A DNA stretch of 64,000 nucleotides from Malania oleifera (lineage: Eukaryota; Streptophyta; Magnoliopsida; Santalales; Ximeniaceae). The notes under the pieces were generated by a model. It was not told the origin of the DNA and made no database searches. It saw only the letters and a program-made list of their open reading frames with translations. The translations under genes were made by a program, and so were the position numbers. Below are positions 53,447 through 64,000 of the stretch, piece by piece. The stretch is from NCBI RefSeq assembly GCF_029873635.1, contig NC_080422.1:6541764-6605763 (forward strand). Direction: 5' to 3'. Each line of letters starts with the position of its first letter. Position 1 is the first letter of the stretch.

Positions 53447-54220
53447 TCAGCCATTTACAACCATCTCCATTATCAAATCATTCCAAGTGTCTATTGGACC
53501 TGGTAAGCACCAGTGTAGGCAGTCATTTTGAACTTCAGCATTTTTGTTCTTGGAAAATGGGTAGAAGAACCTGTATGGACCTGGGTGACCGTCAGGCCTC
53601 AACAACAAAAGATGAGTGAAATCAAGGAGTTTAAGATTCACCCCATGTCCAGAAGCTTTTGCCGCTGCACTTGCAAATTCCTCTAGTTCAATGTTAAGCA
53701 GGATTCTGTTCAAGTCCTTCAATTCAATCTCCCCTTCTTTGACTGGGGCTGTTCTCTGGCAATTCCCTCCACTAAACCATTCCCCATTCTCAAAGTGATC
53801 TGGTGTGGATGTCCTAAAAAAAATTAACCCCCTGTGTTTCGATGTGACAATGAAGTTGAGCACATATCGAAGTGCTTTTCTATAGGCATACTCGAATCCC
53901 AACTCCGTCACGTTCTCTCTCTTACAATAATGACATCCCATTATTTTGTCATTCTCATAGTAAATTGCAGTTTTCAGAAACCATTTCCCAGTTGAGATAA
54001 TCATGTAGTCCAAGCTCCCAAACAAATCAGTCCACTTTTCATCGAGCTTGTCAAGATGCAGCTCAATGGCAGATGTTGAAACACCATTGATGTCTTCAAA
54101 AATAGCAGCTTTCACAAGGAAGGGGGACCAAATAACTGAGATGGTGAAATTGTAGGAGGGAAATTGCCATCTTCTCGATTTGTATTCCTCATCGTGGTAA
54201 AGTTCAACAACTTGTTCGAC
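53447..54220 (-). CDS. TBL: Trichome birefringence-like (TBL) protein, C-terminal exon
   Basis: The exon starts at a TTCACCAG|GTCGAA acceptor (54222/54220) and encodes 257 residues to TGA-type stop at 53447. It covers the C-terminal two-thirds of a PC-esterase (TBL/DUF231) domain: WQFPSYNFTISVIWSPFLV, LDYMIISTGKWFL, MGCHYCKRENVTELGF, LLRPDGHPGPYRF and the hallmark DCLHWCLPGPIDTWND, which holds the DxxH catalytic motif. TBL proteins are Golgi O-acetyltransferases acting on cell-wall polysaccharides. The subgroup looks like TBL22-26. The N-terminal membrane anchor and the GDS-motif exon were not found upstream in this window, where a solo LTR (55612-57666) and copia element 3 lie. Either long introns push those exons out of the window or the gene is a 5'-truncated remnant. 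The exon itself is undamaged. Confidence 0.9.
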   Translation of the reverse strand, partial: VEQVVELYHDEEYKSRRWQFPSYNFTISVIWSPFLVKAAIFEDINGVSTSAIELHLDKLDEKWTDLFGSLDYMIISTGKWFLKTAIYYENDKIMGCHYCKRENVTELGFEYAYRKALRYVLNFIVTSKHRGLIFFRTSTPDHFENGEWFSGGNCQRTAPVKEGEIELKDLNRILLNIELEEFASAAAKASGHGVNLKLLDFTHLLLLRPDGHPGPYRFFYPFSKNKNAEVQNDCLHWCLPGPIDTWNDLIMEMVVNG

Positions 54221-54241
54221 CTGGTGAACAAAACAATTCAA

Positions 54242-55606
54242 CTCGGCAACACAATCCTTTCGAAAAATTTCTTAACAATAACACTTGAAACATAATATCA
54301 AGCTGCCTAAAAATATCCACCAGCATTCGTGAAGGCATTTTGGTCATGCAACAGAAAATTCAATAGGCACTACCATCTCTTAACGCATCATACATGTTGA
54401 GAAGGATAAAATCCACGAGAACAAAGCAACAGATTGAGATCAATGATTAAATCATCAACACAGATGGATCAGTGAAACAACAGTATAGATCAATAATAAT
54501 CTAGCTACAAATTTGAAGCACAGTATTTAAAACCGAAGTCATACTAAAATCATTCACATTATATTTATATCATAAACCTGAAACCACTTAATGAGAATGG
54601 CCCCAAACCCTCTTAAAACCAAAAACCCAAACCCAAAAGCACCAACTAAAAGCCATTAAAGTATTTAACGGCCATAAAGGAAACATCACCCAATTCAGCA
54701 TAGATGCTAATCCTACCAGTGGTCATAAATGTGTCAAGTCGCAGCCATGGTAAAAACGAAATGCCAATTTTTTCAATTGATCCAGCAAAGTTGGATACCC
54801 AACTTCAGTACTCAACCTTATTTAACCTTTGGACATTTGTATATATTTTTGAAGTAACTGACACTGATCAAAGAATATATAACACTTCCCGATATTTTTT
54901 GGAGCAATGTGTTCTTTGGAGAGTAGTTCATTTCCATCAATTAACAAAGTTTACAAAACACACATGCATGCAGCATCGCAGTTTTTACAAAACAAAATTA
55001 TTTTCAAGCACAGAAACTTGTCACTGTATTTGAATTATACCAACTACCTCACATGAGCACATGAAAACATGAACATCTAGAGGAAGCAACATAAGCAGAT
55101 TCAGTAACAGGCCACCCAGAACAACAAAACTCCATAACCGGATCACGATTTTGGAAATAGAAAGAAACAAACCATGGAACACAATGGGTAATGTGTATCC
55201 AAACCAAAATCTACTAAAATTAACATGAGTTTGAGAGGAAGTCCATCAATGACTTAAACTAGATTCACTATTACAAATTGAGTTTAACTCTTCTTTTCTG
55301 TTTTCTTTAACAAGACAAATGGGAAACAATTAAAAATGACCTACCATAGATCATCAAAGAACTACCATGGCCCTCACCAATCATTGTAATGCCTAGAAAG
55401 CTCGGCTTCTCCTAATTCTACTCGATGAAAGATTATATACTTAACAAATGTATGATGGATACACGAATCACTTACAGATGAGAAAACAATAGTACATTGA
55501 TAAAAGAATAGGCATAGTGTGGCTCCAAATATTCACTTATTAATGTAACAGATAAGGTGTTGCAAGGTGAAATTGTATGCCACAAGGAAAATTTTTTAGC
55601 AAAACA
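54242..55606. other. Probable intron or 5' flank of the TBL gene; nothing else recognised
   Basis: No GDS-motif exon, signal anchor or other coding block was recognised on the minus strand. AT-rich, without clear repeats. Confidence 0.45.
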
Positions 55607-55611
55607 CACCT

Positions 55612-57666
55612 TGTAAGGACCGGGAAATAACAATAATAATAAAAGTAATAAATTGGTTTGGTACAAGACCAAACCGTCAATGGTTTCAGGGAACTCAAGG
55701 AAACCGTTGACGATTTTAGACAACTGAGAGCTGTTATGCAAGAACACGGAAAAATCAGTCGGTTTGGTATGAGACCAAACCGTCGACGGTTTCAGATGGC
55801 CGAGGGTCTTTAGTGGGGAGGTCTTACGTTTTTTTTTTTAATAACCCTCTCTCTTTAATTAGGGTTTTGGGCTCTCTCTCTCTCTCTCTCTCCAATCTCC
55901 ACTCTCCCTCTCTTGTGTCTCTCTCTCTCTCTCTTCTAAGCTCTCCCAGGTTTCCACTCCCACTCTCCGATCCTCTCTCTCTCCTCTCCGATTGTTTCTC
56001 TCTCCTTGGCCAGGTTTAAGGAAAACTCAGGTTCCATCTCCCAAAAGCTGCAGGCTAGGTTTCAAGAACGTGGTAGGCCTATTTTCAGTATTAGGTAAGG
56101 GGAATAGATTATGTCAGTATATTTTGATAATTGAACCGACTGAAGTTGAGTATGTGGATGATTTTTGCTATTATACAAGTATTTGGGAAAAGTTAAAGTG
56201 AGTAGGGCGATCATCTCCTTTTTCTTGTAAAACATATATTTGGAGTAGTATTAAACTGTGGAGGTGATCATACCTTTATTTTCAACAAACTATACCGATT
56301 ATAATTATTATACAAATTGTGCGGCATGAGAATAATTTATGGTATTATATGGTAAAAGTGGTGGCATTACACTGGTTATGGAATTTTTGAGAATATGTGG
56401 AAATTCTATTGTGATGTTCATACTGAGAACGATGGGGAGGGAAGCTCAGTATGGAAATTTTGTTGTGAAGTTTGTACTGAGAACGATGGGGAGGGACGCT
56501 CAGTATGAAAATTCTATTGTGAAGTTTGTACTGAAAACGATGGGGAAGGATGCTCAGTGTGGAAATTCTGGTGTGATGTTCATACTGAGAACGATGGGGA
56601 GGGACGCTCAGTATGGAAATTCTATTGTGAAGGTTGTACTGAGAACGATGGGGAGGGATGCTCAGTGTGGAAATTCTTTTGTGATGTTCATACTGAGAAC
56701 GATGGGGAGGGATGCCAGTATGGAAATTCTGTTATGAAGTTTGTACAAAGAACGATGGGGAGGGATACTCAGTGTGGAAATTCTGTTGTGATGTTCATAC
56801 TGAGAATGATAGGGAGGGATGCTTAGTATGGAAATCATGTTGTGAAATTTGTCCTGAGAACGATAGGGAGGGATGCTCAGTGTGGAAATTCTATTGTGAT
56901 GTTCATACTAAGAACGATGGGGAGGGATGCTCAGTATGGAAATTCTGTTGTGATGTTCATACTGAGAATGATGGGAAGGGATGCTCAGTATGGAAATTCC
57001 GTTGTGAAGTTTGTACTGAAAACGATGAGTAGGGATGCTCAGTATATATTTTATAATTAAATGTATGGAAACTGTGGAAATTTTGTTGTATTATGTAAAA
57101 TATATATTTGTAAATTTATGTAAATGAGGTTATTAATGAGTCGGAGTTTATTTGAAGGAAAATGTGTATTTTTAATGATATAGGTGTGAGTTGCAGTTTT
57201 ATAAATGCAGTTTTATTTAAAGTAAAAATAAATGGAGGTTTTCTGCTCACACTATAACTCATGTTAGCCACACACTGATAATAATTGATTCCGTCTTATT
57301 GAGAGGTGTCTCACCCCAAATAAATATTTTCACATTTCAGGGCAAATGGGGAATCAAGCTTAGGAGCTTCAGAGCGGGGTATAGATAGTATAGTTAGGGT
57401 AAGTGTTTGTATGAAACTGAGCTGGATATGTTTTTGTATACCTTGGGATGTAATACTATTTTTGGGGAGATGCTTATTTAATGATGATGATGGGTTTAAT
57501 ACTCTGGTATGGTAATTGAGGTTTATTTTGTCTCCGCTACTTGTTTTAAATTTAGTTATGGAAAGGCGTACCCTGGACCCCACTGGGATTTGGGTAGTGA
57601 CCGTTGTGGTATTAGAGATACCTTACAGATGTAGTATCAGAGGTGTGTATGTTTCGGGGCATTACA
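55612..57666 (+). mobile_element. Solo LTR E (about 2.06 kb), perfect target duplication CACCT
   Basis: Starts TGTAAGGACCGGG and ends GTTTCGGGGCATTACA. CACCT flanks both ends (55607-55611, 57667-57671). Features in order: CCGTCGACGGTTT-type palindromes (55673-55795), CT-rich leader (about 55845-56000), donor-like TTAG|GTAAGG (56095), GTGCGGCATGAG (about 56319), a 54-bp minisatellite, TGAGAGGTGTCTCA (57300-57313) and acceptor-like ACATTTCAG (57340). It is related to A and B by its 3' end (ACTCTGGTATGG, GGACCCCACTGGG). There is no internal domain. Confidence 0.92.
56395..57045 (+). repeat. 54-bp minisatellite in solo LTR E, about 12 copies
   Basis: TACTGAGAACGATGGGGAGG recurs at 56421, 56475, 56529, 56583, 56637 and onward at a spacing of 54. 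Units alternate between GATGTTCA and GAAGTTTG versions, giving a 108-bp higher-order period. As 54 is a multiple of three, several plus-strand frames stay open across the array; they are repeat artefacts. Confidence 0.95.
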
Positions 57667-57975
57667 CACCTCCCCTGACGTCTGACAAAAAACAAGGACC
57701 TCCCCTGAGGTGCCAAAAATTCCATTGACCACCCCTGAGGTTTCAAAAGTGACACAAACCTCCCCTGAGGTTTACCAAAACGACACAAACCTCTCCTCAA
57801 AAGACTTGTCTTTTTGTAAAATACAAGGGGAGGTTTGTGTCATTTTGACAAACCTTGGGAGAGGTCCCTGAATTCTTGAAATTTCAAGGGAGGTCGTTGG
57901 GATTTTTGAAGCCTTAGGGGGAGTTAGTGTCTTTTTATCAAACCTCAGGGGAGGTCAATGTCTTTTGCCCAAAAT
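57667..57975. repeat. Fold-back repeat of CCTCCCCTGAGGTTT units
   Basis: Left arm copies read ACCTCCCCTGAGGT (for example 57700, 57752-57772). Right arm copies read ACCTCAGGGGAGGT-type in inverse (57830, 57940-57955). The centre lies near 57815. Each unit contains the short palindrome CCTGAGG. It may be the terminal part of a fold-back or Mutator-like DNA element; no transposase is present. Solo LTR E sits at its left edge. Confidence 0.75.
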
Positions 57976-58977
57976 TTTAACATCTCGCCACCCCCAGTGC
58001 TCAAAGTTCTAACATAACAAGTTTAAACAATTGCCTATATAACCATACTATTCAACACAACTATCAAGCAGCTTTTGTATGGCTTGCCTAAGGTCAACAT
58101 CCTACCACATAAACACCTTAAAGTACTTGAACATTTGCACAATAATCAAAAGCTTATAAATCTCATTATTTCCCAAGGTTACCCAGACCACGCATTTTTA
58201 TTCTTTAATTTAGGAATCCTAAAACTTGAAAGCAAGAGGTGGACAAGATGCCAAAAAGGAAAATTGCAAACCAAGAATAACATTTTCCCCACACAAACCA
58301 CAGTTTTTTTTCCCCCAATCAGTCCAGTGTCTTGATAAGTAATGTTCAAGGTGTTTCAGCACTTACCGCTCATTAGTTTTCCCTTGAAACAGATATTCTA
58401 AAATTTTAAAGGACATATATTGCCATTTGATTCATCCAAAGTTCATAACAAGATTGAAAAACCAGGGGCATAAATTGGCACTAGGACGGATAATTACCGC
58501 AATAGAAATTTGGCTCTGCATTTTCTATTACTGTAAATGCATAAACTTACCCTTTGACCCTAGGTTATTGAATAGATCAATGTAAACTTGTATTTGCATA
58601 ATAACTAAATTAAGTATTAACTATATTTTGTTTGCATTCTTGCAAGAGGTCAACATTAGCAATGCATGCCGGGAATGGCCATAGAGACATGGCGGGTCTC
58701 TAACAATCCGGACCTTAGGATGTTCTAGAGATTTTTGGCTTGGTGAGCTCAAGTTAAGGTTTGCCAAAGGGGGTCCCTATACCTTAGCCTTTTCTCAAGT
58801 TGCTCAAGCATCCACTTGTCATTCATGACACATGTTCCCTTTTATTTCCTACCATCCTAACCATGTATCATGACCGGATTTGCTCAAAAATCCATCCTTT
58901 TCACAAATTGATACATGACATGTCAATTTACTACTGAAGGATGACACTTTGCCATACTTTGCCACTCCCCTATAAAC
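57976..58977. other. Gene-free stretch left of copia element 3
   Basis: No recognisable coding sequence or repeat was found. TAAAC at 58973-58977 is the left target duplication of copia element 3. Confidence 0.5.
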
Positions 58978-59174
58978 TGTTGAAGATCCTAGAAGTAATT
59001 CCAAGTTGGTATACTTTCATATATAGATTGATTGTAAATATGTTTCCCAGATTAGAGATATGCTCTACTAGCTGAGAGATTTGTAGTCCTAAACCTTAGC
59101 AATCCAATTATGTATAGTGGCTATTTATGCCCACAATATTGCAAAGCAAAGTGTGATAATACCAAGTTTTGACT
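58978..59174 (+). repeat. 5' LTR of copia element 3 (197 bp)
   Basis: Direct repeat of 63231-63431, followed immediately by TGGTATCAGAGCC. Confidence 0.94.
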
Positions 59175-60583
59175 TGGTATCAGAGCCTCCCGAAAACCTC
59201 CATACTACTCTAAACAACCATCGCAGCAAACAACTACCACCATATGGCTCCCGGATCCTCTACTCTCGAACCATCAACCCCGATAATCAATATCCAATCC
59301 AAAAATTTTGGCTTCCATGCCGGAGTTGTCCTCACTGAAGTTAACTATGATGTATGGTCCAAATATTAGAGATGCAAATCGCAGGACGTGAGAAGCTCAA
59401 ATATATTATGGGTAAAACTGATCCACCGAAGGAAAATGATGCTACCTATGCAAAGTGGTATGCAGAGAATCAAAAGGTCAAGGGCTGGCTGCTGACCTCC
59501 ATGTCGCCGGAGATAATGAAGTGTTATCTGTGACTGCATACCGCAAGGGAAATCTGGAGTGCTCTTGCCAAAGCATTCCATGATGGATCGGATGAGACAC
59601 AACTCTTTGCACTAAATTAGCATGCCTTCACCACCAAACAAGCTGGTCGACCTCTATCAACTTATTATGGTGAGCTTGTCAAAATTTTCCAAGAATTAGA
59701 TATCGTGATAAAGTTATCATGAAGGATCCCGATGATATTGTCACTTATAAGAAATCTATTGCACCGTTGAGAGTGCACATCTTTCTTAGTGGCCTGGATT
59801 CAGAATTCGAACAGATTAGAGGTGAGGTTCTTCGGAAGGACCCCTCAATGGATCTCGACGACGCCTATGCCTATGTCCGTCGAGATGCTGTACGTCGAGC
59901 TACCTTAAATGATGAACCCAATAATCATGAGTCTTCCGTTCTAATGGCTCGGCGCGCTAAGCCCCAGCCTTAACAATCCGCTCAAAAGACTGATTCTGAC
60001 CAAGCACGATCTCAGAAGGGCAGTTATGAGATAGGTGCTACCAAACCCGAACGTTTGTGCACTCATTGTGGTGGGACAAGCCATACAAAGGCACGGTGTT
60101 ATGACTTAATTGGCTATCCAGAGTGGTGGGATCCAACAAAGGCACTGTGCAAGCGCAATTCAAAGCCAAATCACCAAGCCTCTGTTGCCATGACCAAACC
60201 TTCCAATGATGTTGCAAAAGCTTCTTCTTCAATTGCTAGTTCAGGTAACATTGGTAAGGTTTTCCATACTTCTGCATCAGATAGTAGTAGTAGTACATGG
60301 ATAATTGGTTTCGGTGCTACGGATCACATGACCTTTGACAGTCAGCATGTTCAATCTATGAAACAGTCCACCACACATAGTCTCTACCGCCAATGGCAAT
60401 CCCTTAATTGTGATTGGAGAATGTTCAATTCCTCTCTCACATAATTTGAATCTTGATTTTGTTTTAATTGTACCTTTCCTCAACCATAATTTATTGTATG
60501 TTGCTCAAATAACTAGTGCGTTGTATTGTGTTGTGATTTTTTGGCCTAACCTTTGTGTTTTTAAGGACGTTTGAACTTAGAAA

Positions 60584-60765
60584 ACAATTAGTTAGATGGT
60601 ATTTGAAGTGGAGTTGCTTCCATTTGATTCTGATTATTTTCCCCATTCAAACGAACGTCTGGTTGGTCGAGAACAGGTTGCTCATGCAACCCGGTTGCCT
60701 CCTCTGAACACTCACCACTTTTATCCAAAAATTCACCACTTGTATCCGAATGGTCCAAAGAAGGA
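60584..60765 (+). repeat. Inverted duplicate arm 1 in copia element 3
   Basis: 182 bp matching the reverse complement of 61273-61454 at roughly nine of ten bases. It starts ACAATTAGTTAGATGGTA and ends GGTCCAAAGAAGGA. The matching arm is native sequence between integrase and reverse transcriptase, and this arm is the extra copy. Confidence 0.93.
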
Positions 60766-61272
60766 CCATGGCATATCTCACCAGACGACTTGCCCTTATT
60801 CTCCTCAGCAAAATGGGGTTGCAGAGCGCAAGAATCGCCACCTACTTAAAGTTGTACGAGCCTCTTTGTTTGGAGCTCACATGCCCACCAGTTACTGGGG
60901 TGAAGCACTCAGTGTTGCGGCTTACCTCATTAACCGTGTACCCTCCAGCTCGCTGAATTTTCAGACTTCCTTTGAAGTCCTTCATTAGACTGTAAGTGCT
61001 CCTACTGCTCCGAATTTATCACCTAGAATTTTCGGGTGCATGGCATTTATGCATCTTCCTAAGCCGTTGCGTGATAAGCTAGAACAATGAGCCCTACGAT
61101 GCATCTTTGTTGGCTATGCCTCACTTCAGAAAGGCTACCGCTACTATCATCTCCCATCACAGAAAATGTATGTCACCCTTGATGATGTCTTTCATGAAAA
61201 TGACATGTACTATGTTCCCGAGTCTTCAATTCAGGGGGAAAGATGAAATGAATTGCAGACTCTAAATCTAAA

Positions 61273-61454
61273 TCCTTCTTTGGAACATTCGGATACAAGT
61301 GGTAAATTTTTAGATAAAAGTGGTGAGTGTTCAGAGGAGGCAACCGGGCTGCGTGAGCAACCTGTTCTTGACCAACCGGACGTTCGTTTGAATGGGAAAA
61401 ATAATCAGAATCAGATCGAAGCGACTCCACTTCAAGTACCATCTAACCAATTGT
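61273..61454 (-). repeat. Inverted duplicate arm 2 (source copy) in copia element 3
   Basis: Partner of 60584-60765, with the arms 507 bp apart. It lies in the linker between the integrase C-terminus and reverse transcriptase, where it fits the normal order. Confidence 0.93.
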
Positions 61455-63230
61455 AATCTGAGGTCAATTCATTTCCCGAACCCCAAGTACAACCTCAGGT
61501 ACATTTTGAATCTCAATTCCTTCCAAAAGTACTACCTAATCGAGCCACTAGAGGAATACCTAGAGTTAACTATGAACCTGTTCTTAGTTCCAATCCTAAG
61601 TATCCCATGAGCAACTATGTATCCTACCATAGACTGTCAAAGGAAAGTGAGTCATTTGCGAATCAATTATCTGTTGTATCTATTCCTACTAACATGCAGG
61701 AAGCTCTGGGAGATCCTAGGTGGAAGGAAGCTATTCATGAGGAAATGAAGTCACTTCAAAAGAACTCAACTTGGGAAGTTGTTGAGCTGCTTGAAGGAAA
61801 GAAACCTATTGGATGTAGGTGGGTTTTCACAGTCAAATACAAGGCAGATGGAACCATTGAACGATTCAAAGCTAGACTAGTCGCCAAGGGGCACACTCAA
61901 ACTTATGGAATTGACTACATGGAGACATTCGCACCAGTAGCAAAAATCAATACTGTCCGTATTCTTATATCCTTGGCGGTGAATTTTGACTAGCCATTGC
62001 ACCATTTTGATGTGAAAAATGCTCTTTTGCATGGAGACCTTCAAAAAGAAGTATACATGGAGTTGCCCCCTGGATGTAATATGCAGTCAGAAGGTGGAAA
62101 ACATGTCTGCAGATTTAAAAAGGCCCTATACGGTCTGAAGCAATCTCTGAGAGCATGGTTTGGAAGGTTTACAAAGTCAATGAAAGCTTTTGGATACAAG
62201 CAGAGTAACTCAGATCATACTTTGTTTGTGAAGCATAACAAAGGAATGATTACTTGTCTCATTGTGTATGTTGATGATATGATAGTAACGGGAAATGATT
62301 CAGAAAAAAAGGAGCGCATTGCAGAACCACCAAGCCCGAGAATTTGAGATGAAGAACCTTGGTCCATTGAAATACTTCCTTGGTATTGAAGTGTCAAGAT
62401 CAAAAGAAGGTATCTTTCTATCTCAACGAAAACATGCCTTAGATTTACTAAGTGAGATTGATAAGACAGCATGTAGTCTAGTTAGCACTCCTATGGAAGA
62501 AAATTTGAAGCTAGGCATATATCCGGATCAAGTTCCAACAAACAAGGAGAGGTATCAAAGATTAGTTGGGAGACTGATGTATCTTGCACATACTCAGCTT
62601 GACTTGGCATATGCACTAAGTGCCGTGAGCCAATTCATGCATTCTCCAAGCGAAGAACATATGAATGCAGTTACCCGCATTTTGCGCTACTTGAAGTCAT
62701 CTCCAAGAAAAGGGATTATGTTTAAAAAGGGGAATAATCTGGATGTCAAAGGATACACTGATGCAGATTGGGCTGGATTAATCAAAGATAGGTGGTCTAC
62801 AGCAGGATATTTCACTTTTGCAGGAGGAAATCTGGTCACTTGGCGAAGCAAGAAGCAAGTTGTAGTTGCTCTATCTAGTGCTGAATCTGAGTTCAGAGGA
62901 ATGGCTAAGGCAGTATGTGAATTATTATGGATCCATAATTTATTAAAGATCTGAATATTAAGCATGACAGCCCAATGAAGCTATAATGTGATAACAAGGC
63001 AGCTTGTGATATTGCCCATAGCCCATTTCAGCACGATCGAACCAAACATGTGGAAGTTGATAGGCATTTCATCAAGGAAAAACTAGAAGCAAGGATCATT
63101 GAAACACCTCATGTCTCGTCTCAAGAACAACTTGCTGACCTACTCACCAAGGCCGTATCAAGTCGAGCATCTCATGATGGTCTCAACAAATTGGGAATGA
63201 GCGACATCTACGCACCAACTTGAGGAGGAG

Positions 63231-63431
63231 TGTTGAAGATTATAGAAGTAATTCCAACTTGGTATACTTCCGTATATAGATTGATTGTAAATATGTTTCC
63301 TAGATTAGAGATATGCTCTACTGGCTGAGAGATTTGTAGTCCTAAACTTTAGCATTCCAATTATGTATAGTGGCTATTTATGCCCACAATATTGTAAAGC
63401 AAAGCACAAATAATAATACCAAGTTTTGACT
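63231..63431 (+). repeat. 3' LTR of copia element 3 (201 bp)
   Basis: Follows the purine tract GAGGAGGAG and is followed by TAAAC. About ten differences from the 5' LTR. Confidence 0.94.
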
Positions 63432-63436
63432 TAAAC

Positions 63437-63709
63437 ACCCTTGATTATTCTTCAAATGAGAGCTTTTTTTAGACTTGAACAATTAAGCCCTCTCTCTCCC
63501 CCCCCACCCCCCATCACTTTGGATTCCCACTAGCTCAGGGAATCCCTTCAACCACAAGAATACCTTCACCTGCATAATCCACATCTAAGCTTCTTGGAGA
63601 TTTCTTGGCTCTCCTTTATAGGCCCTTTCTAGAACATCCACTACTTGTGTACTCTTGTAAGCAAACAATGTCCCCAAAATCATGCCTTTTCTAGAACGTC
63701 TGCAAAATC
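63437..63709. other. Flank right of copia element 3
   Basis: No gene recognised. Contains a C-rich run (about 63500-63512). Confidence 0.4.
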
Positions 63710-64000
63710 ATGACAAAGATAAAAGGAGTATAATCAAACCTTTCTTAAAGAATGGAGAGGCGACATTATCTACTTACAAGAAACTTAAGTAGAAAATATG
63801 GATCAATTCTCAATCAAAGATCTTTGGGCATGGGAGAATCGTGGTTGGATCTACCTTGTCACTATGGGCAACGCAAGAGGCATCCTCGTATTGTGGAATC
63901 TTAATGTTGTGGAGATGATCAATCATTCCATCAACTCCTCCTCTGTCTCGCGCTTGTTTAAAAATCCAGATGATAATTTTCTATGAGTTCTCACTGGGGT
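63710..64000 (+). pseudogene. LINE (L1-type) ORF2 endonuclease start, degenerate, runs off the window
   Basis: One frame reads FLKEWRGDIIYLQET, a stop (TAA, about 63788), then DQFSIKDLWAWENRGWIYL, GNARGILVLWN, and SSSVSRLFKNPDDNFL, a stop (TGA, 63984-63986), then VLTG. This is the usual start of plant LINE endonuclease domains (QET, a GGILVLWD-like motif). The two stops show that it is dead. The rest lies beyond the window. Confidence 0.72.

Larger units (their letters stand above)
59244..63222 (+). pseudogene. gag-pol: Copia element 3 gag-pol, broken, with most of the integrase core missing
   Basis: Gag starts at ATG 59244 (MAPGSSTLEPSTPI) and changes frame near 59365. Late gag is at 59719-59973, and a CCHC knuckle CTHCGGTSHTKARC follows at about 60058. 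The protease site reads WIIGFGATDHMT where WIIDSGATDHMT is expected, so the catalytic Asp is gone. The protease tail runs to about 60575. An inverted 182-bp insert (60584-60765) then replaces the rest of protease, the pre-integrase and most of the integrase core. Integrase resumes at HGISHQTTCPYSPQQNGVAE (about 60767). Reverse transcriptase is at 61607-62340 ([16 protein letters not shown] near 62270) and RNase H at 62745-63190 (YTDADWAG, CDNKAACDIAHS). Stops occur near 61088, 61243 and 61991, with a frame change near 62310. Confidence 0.92.
58978..63431 (+). mobile_element. Ty1/copia element 3 with short (about 200 bp) LTRs, target duplication TAAAC
   Basis: 5' LTR 58978-59174 and 3' LTR 63231-63431 both start TGTTGAAGAT and end AAGTTTTGACT. 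TAAAC flanks the element (58973-58977, 63432-63436). The primer site TGGTATCAGAGCC lies at 59175-59187, right after the LTR, and the purine tract GAGGAGGAG at 63222-63230. The ends are TG...CT in both LTRs, not the usual TG...CA, so the odd end was inherited. The LTRs differ at ten or more positions. The polyprotein is broken and partly deleted. Confidence 0.94.

Noticed and set aside
56339-57060. Several plus-strand frames of 70-130 codons
   Set aside because: They are translations of the 54-bp minisatellite in solo LTR E.
1-64000. CRISPR arrays, tRNA, rRNA or bacterial operons
   Set aside because: Looked for and not seen; tandem arrays here lack unique spacers and lie inside retrotransposons.

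Overview
This is nuclear DNA from a flowering plant, almost certainly one with a large, repeat-rich genome. The evidence is AT-rich intergenic DNA, one host gene with nine spliced exons, part of a trichome-birefringence-like gene, and mostly LTR retrotransposons of plant types: Ty1/copia with initiator-Met primer sites, a Ty3/gypsy element of the Tat type, solo LTRs, MITEs and a LINE fragment. No prokaryotic operon, CRISPR array, rRNA or tRNA gene was seen. The species cannot be named from the sequence.

Layout. 1-9000: decayed AT-rich repeat DNA, a 2.0-kb solo LTR (5242-7236, perfect target duplication AAAAT) and a copia-type LTR. 9009-10541: a broken copia gag-protease-integrase fragment. 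10896-13500 (minus): an intact nine-exon gene for a three-HMG-box chromosomal protein (496 aa). 14197-52660: a large nest of elements. The outermost layer is an old gypsy element, seen as two diverged LTR copies (about 14.2-24.6 kb and 52.2-52.65 kb) and a decayed pol at 50.0-52.2 kb. Copia element 1 (16162-23908, target duplication CAAAC) sits in its first LTR and itself carries a solo LTR. Copia element 2 (25373-48534, minus) sits in its interior. Copia 2 carries two insertions. One is a stack of four solo LTRs: A (29510-37568) holds B (31474-37400), and B holds C (31646-33276) and D (33917-35963). The other is a young Tat-type gypsy element (38237-48099).

53447-54220 (minus) is the C-terminal exon of a TBL-type O-acetyltransferase. 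55612-57666 is another solo LTR (target duplication CACCT). 57667-57975 is a fold-back repeat. 58978-63431 is a third copia element with short LTRs and an inverted 182-bp patch in pol. The window ends in a LINE fragment.

How it fits together. Only the HMG-box gene looks like a complete working host gene; the TBL gene is partial within the window. The Tat element is the youngest insertion: its LTRs differ by one base and one 3-base gap, and its coding region is open except at one G-run. It also has an antisense multi-exon gene with its own TATA box. The roughly 2-kb solo LTRs are the most unusual material. They share arrays of the palindrome TTCGTCGACGAA or related GTCGAC motifs upstream of TATA boxes. 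They also share an intron-like module running from an AG|GTAAGG donor to a TTTCAG acceptor, with a conserved TGAGAGGTGTCTCA hairpin just before the acceptor.
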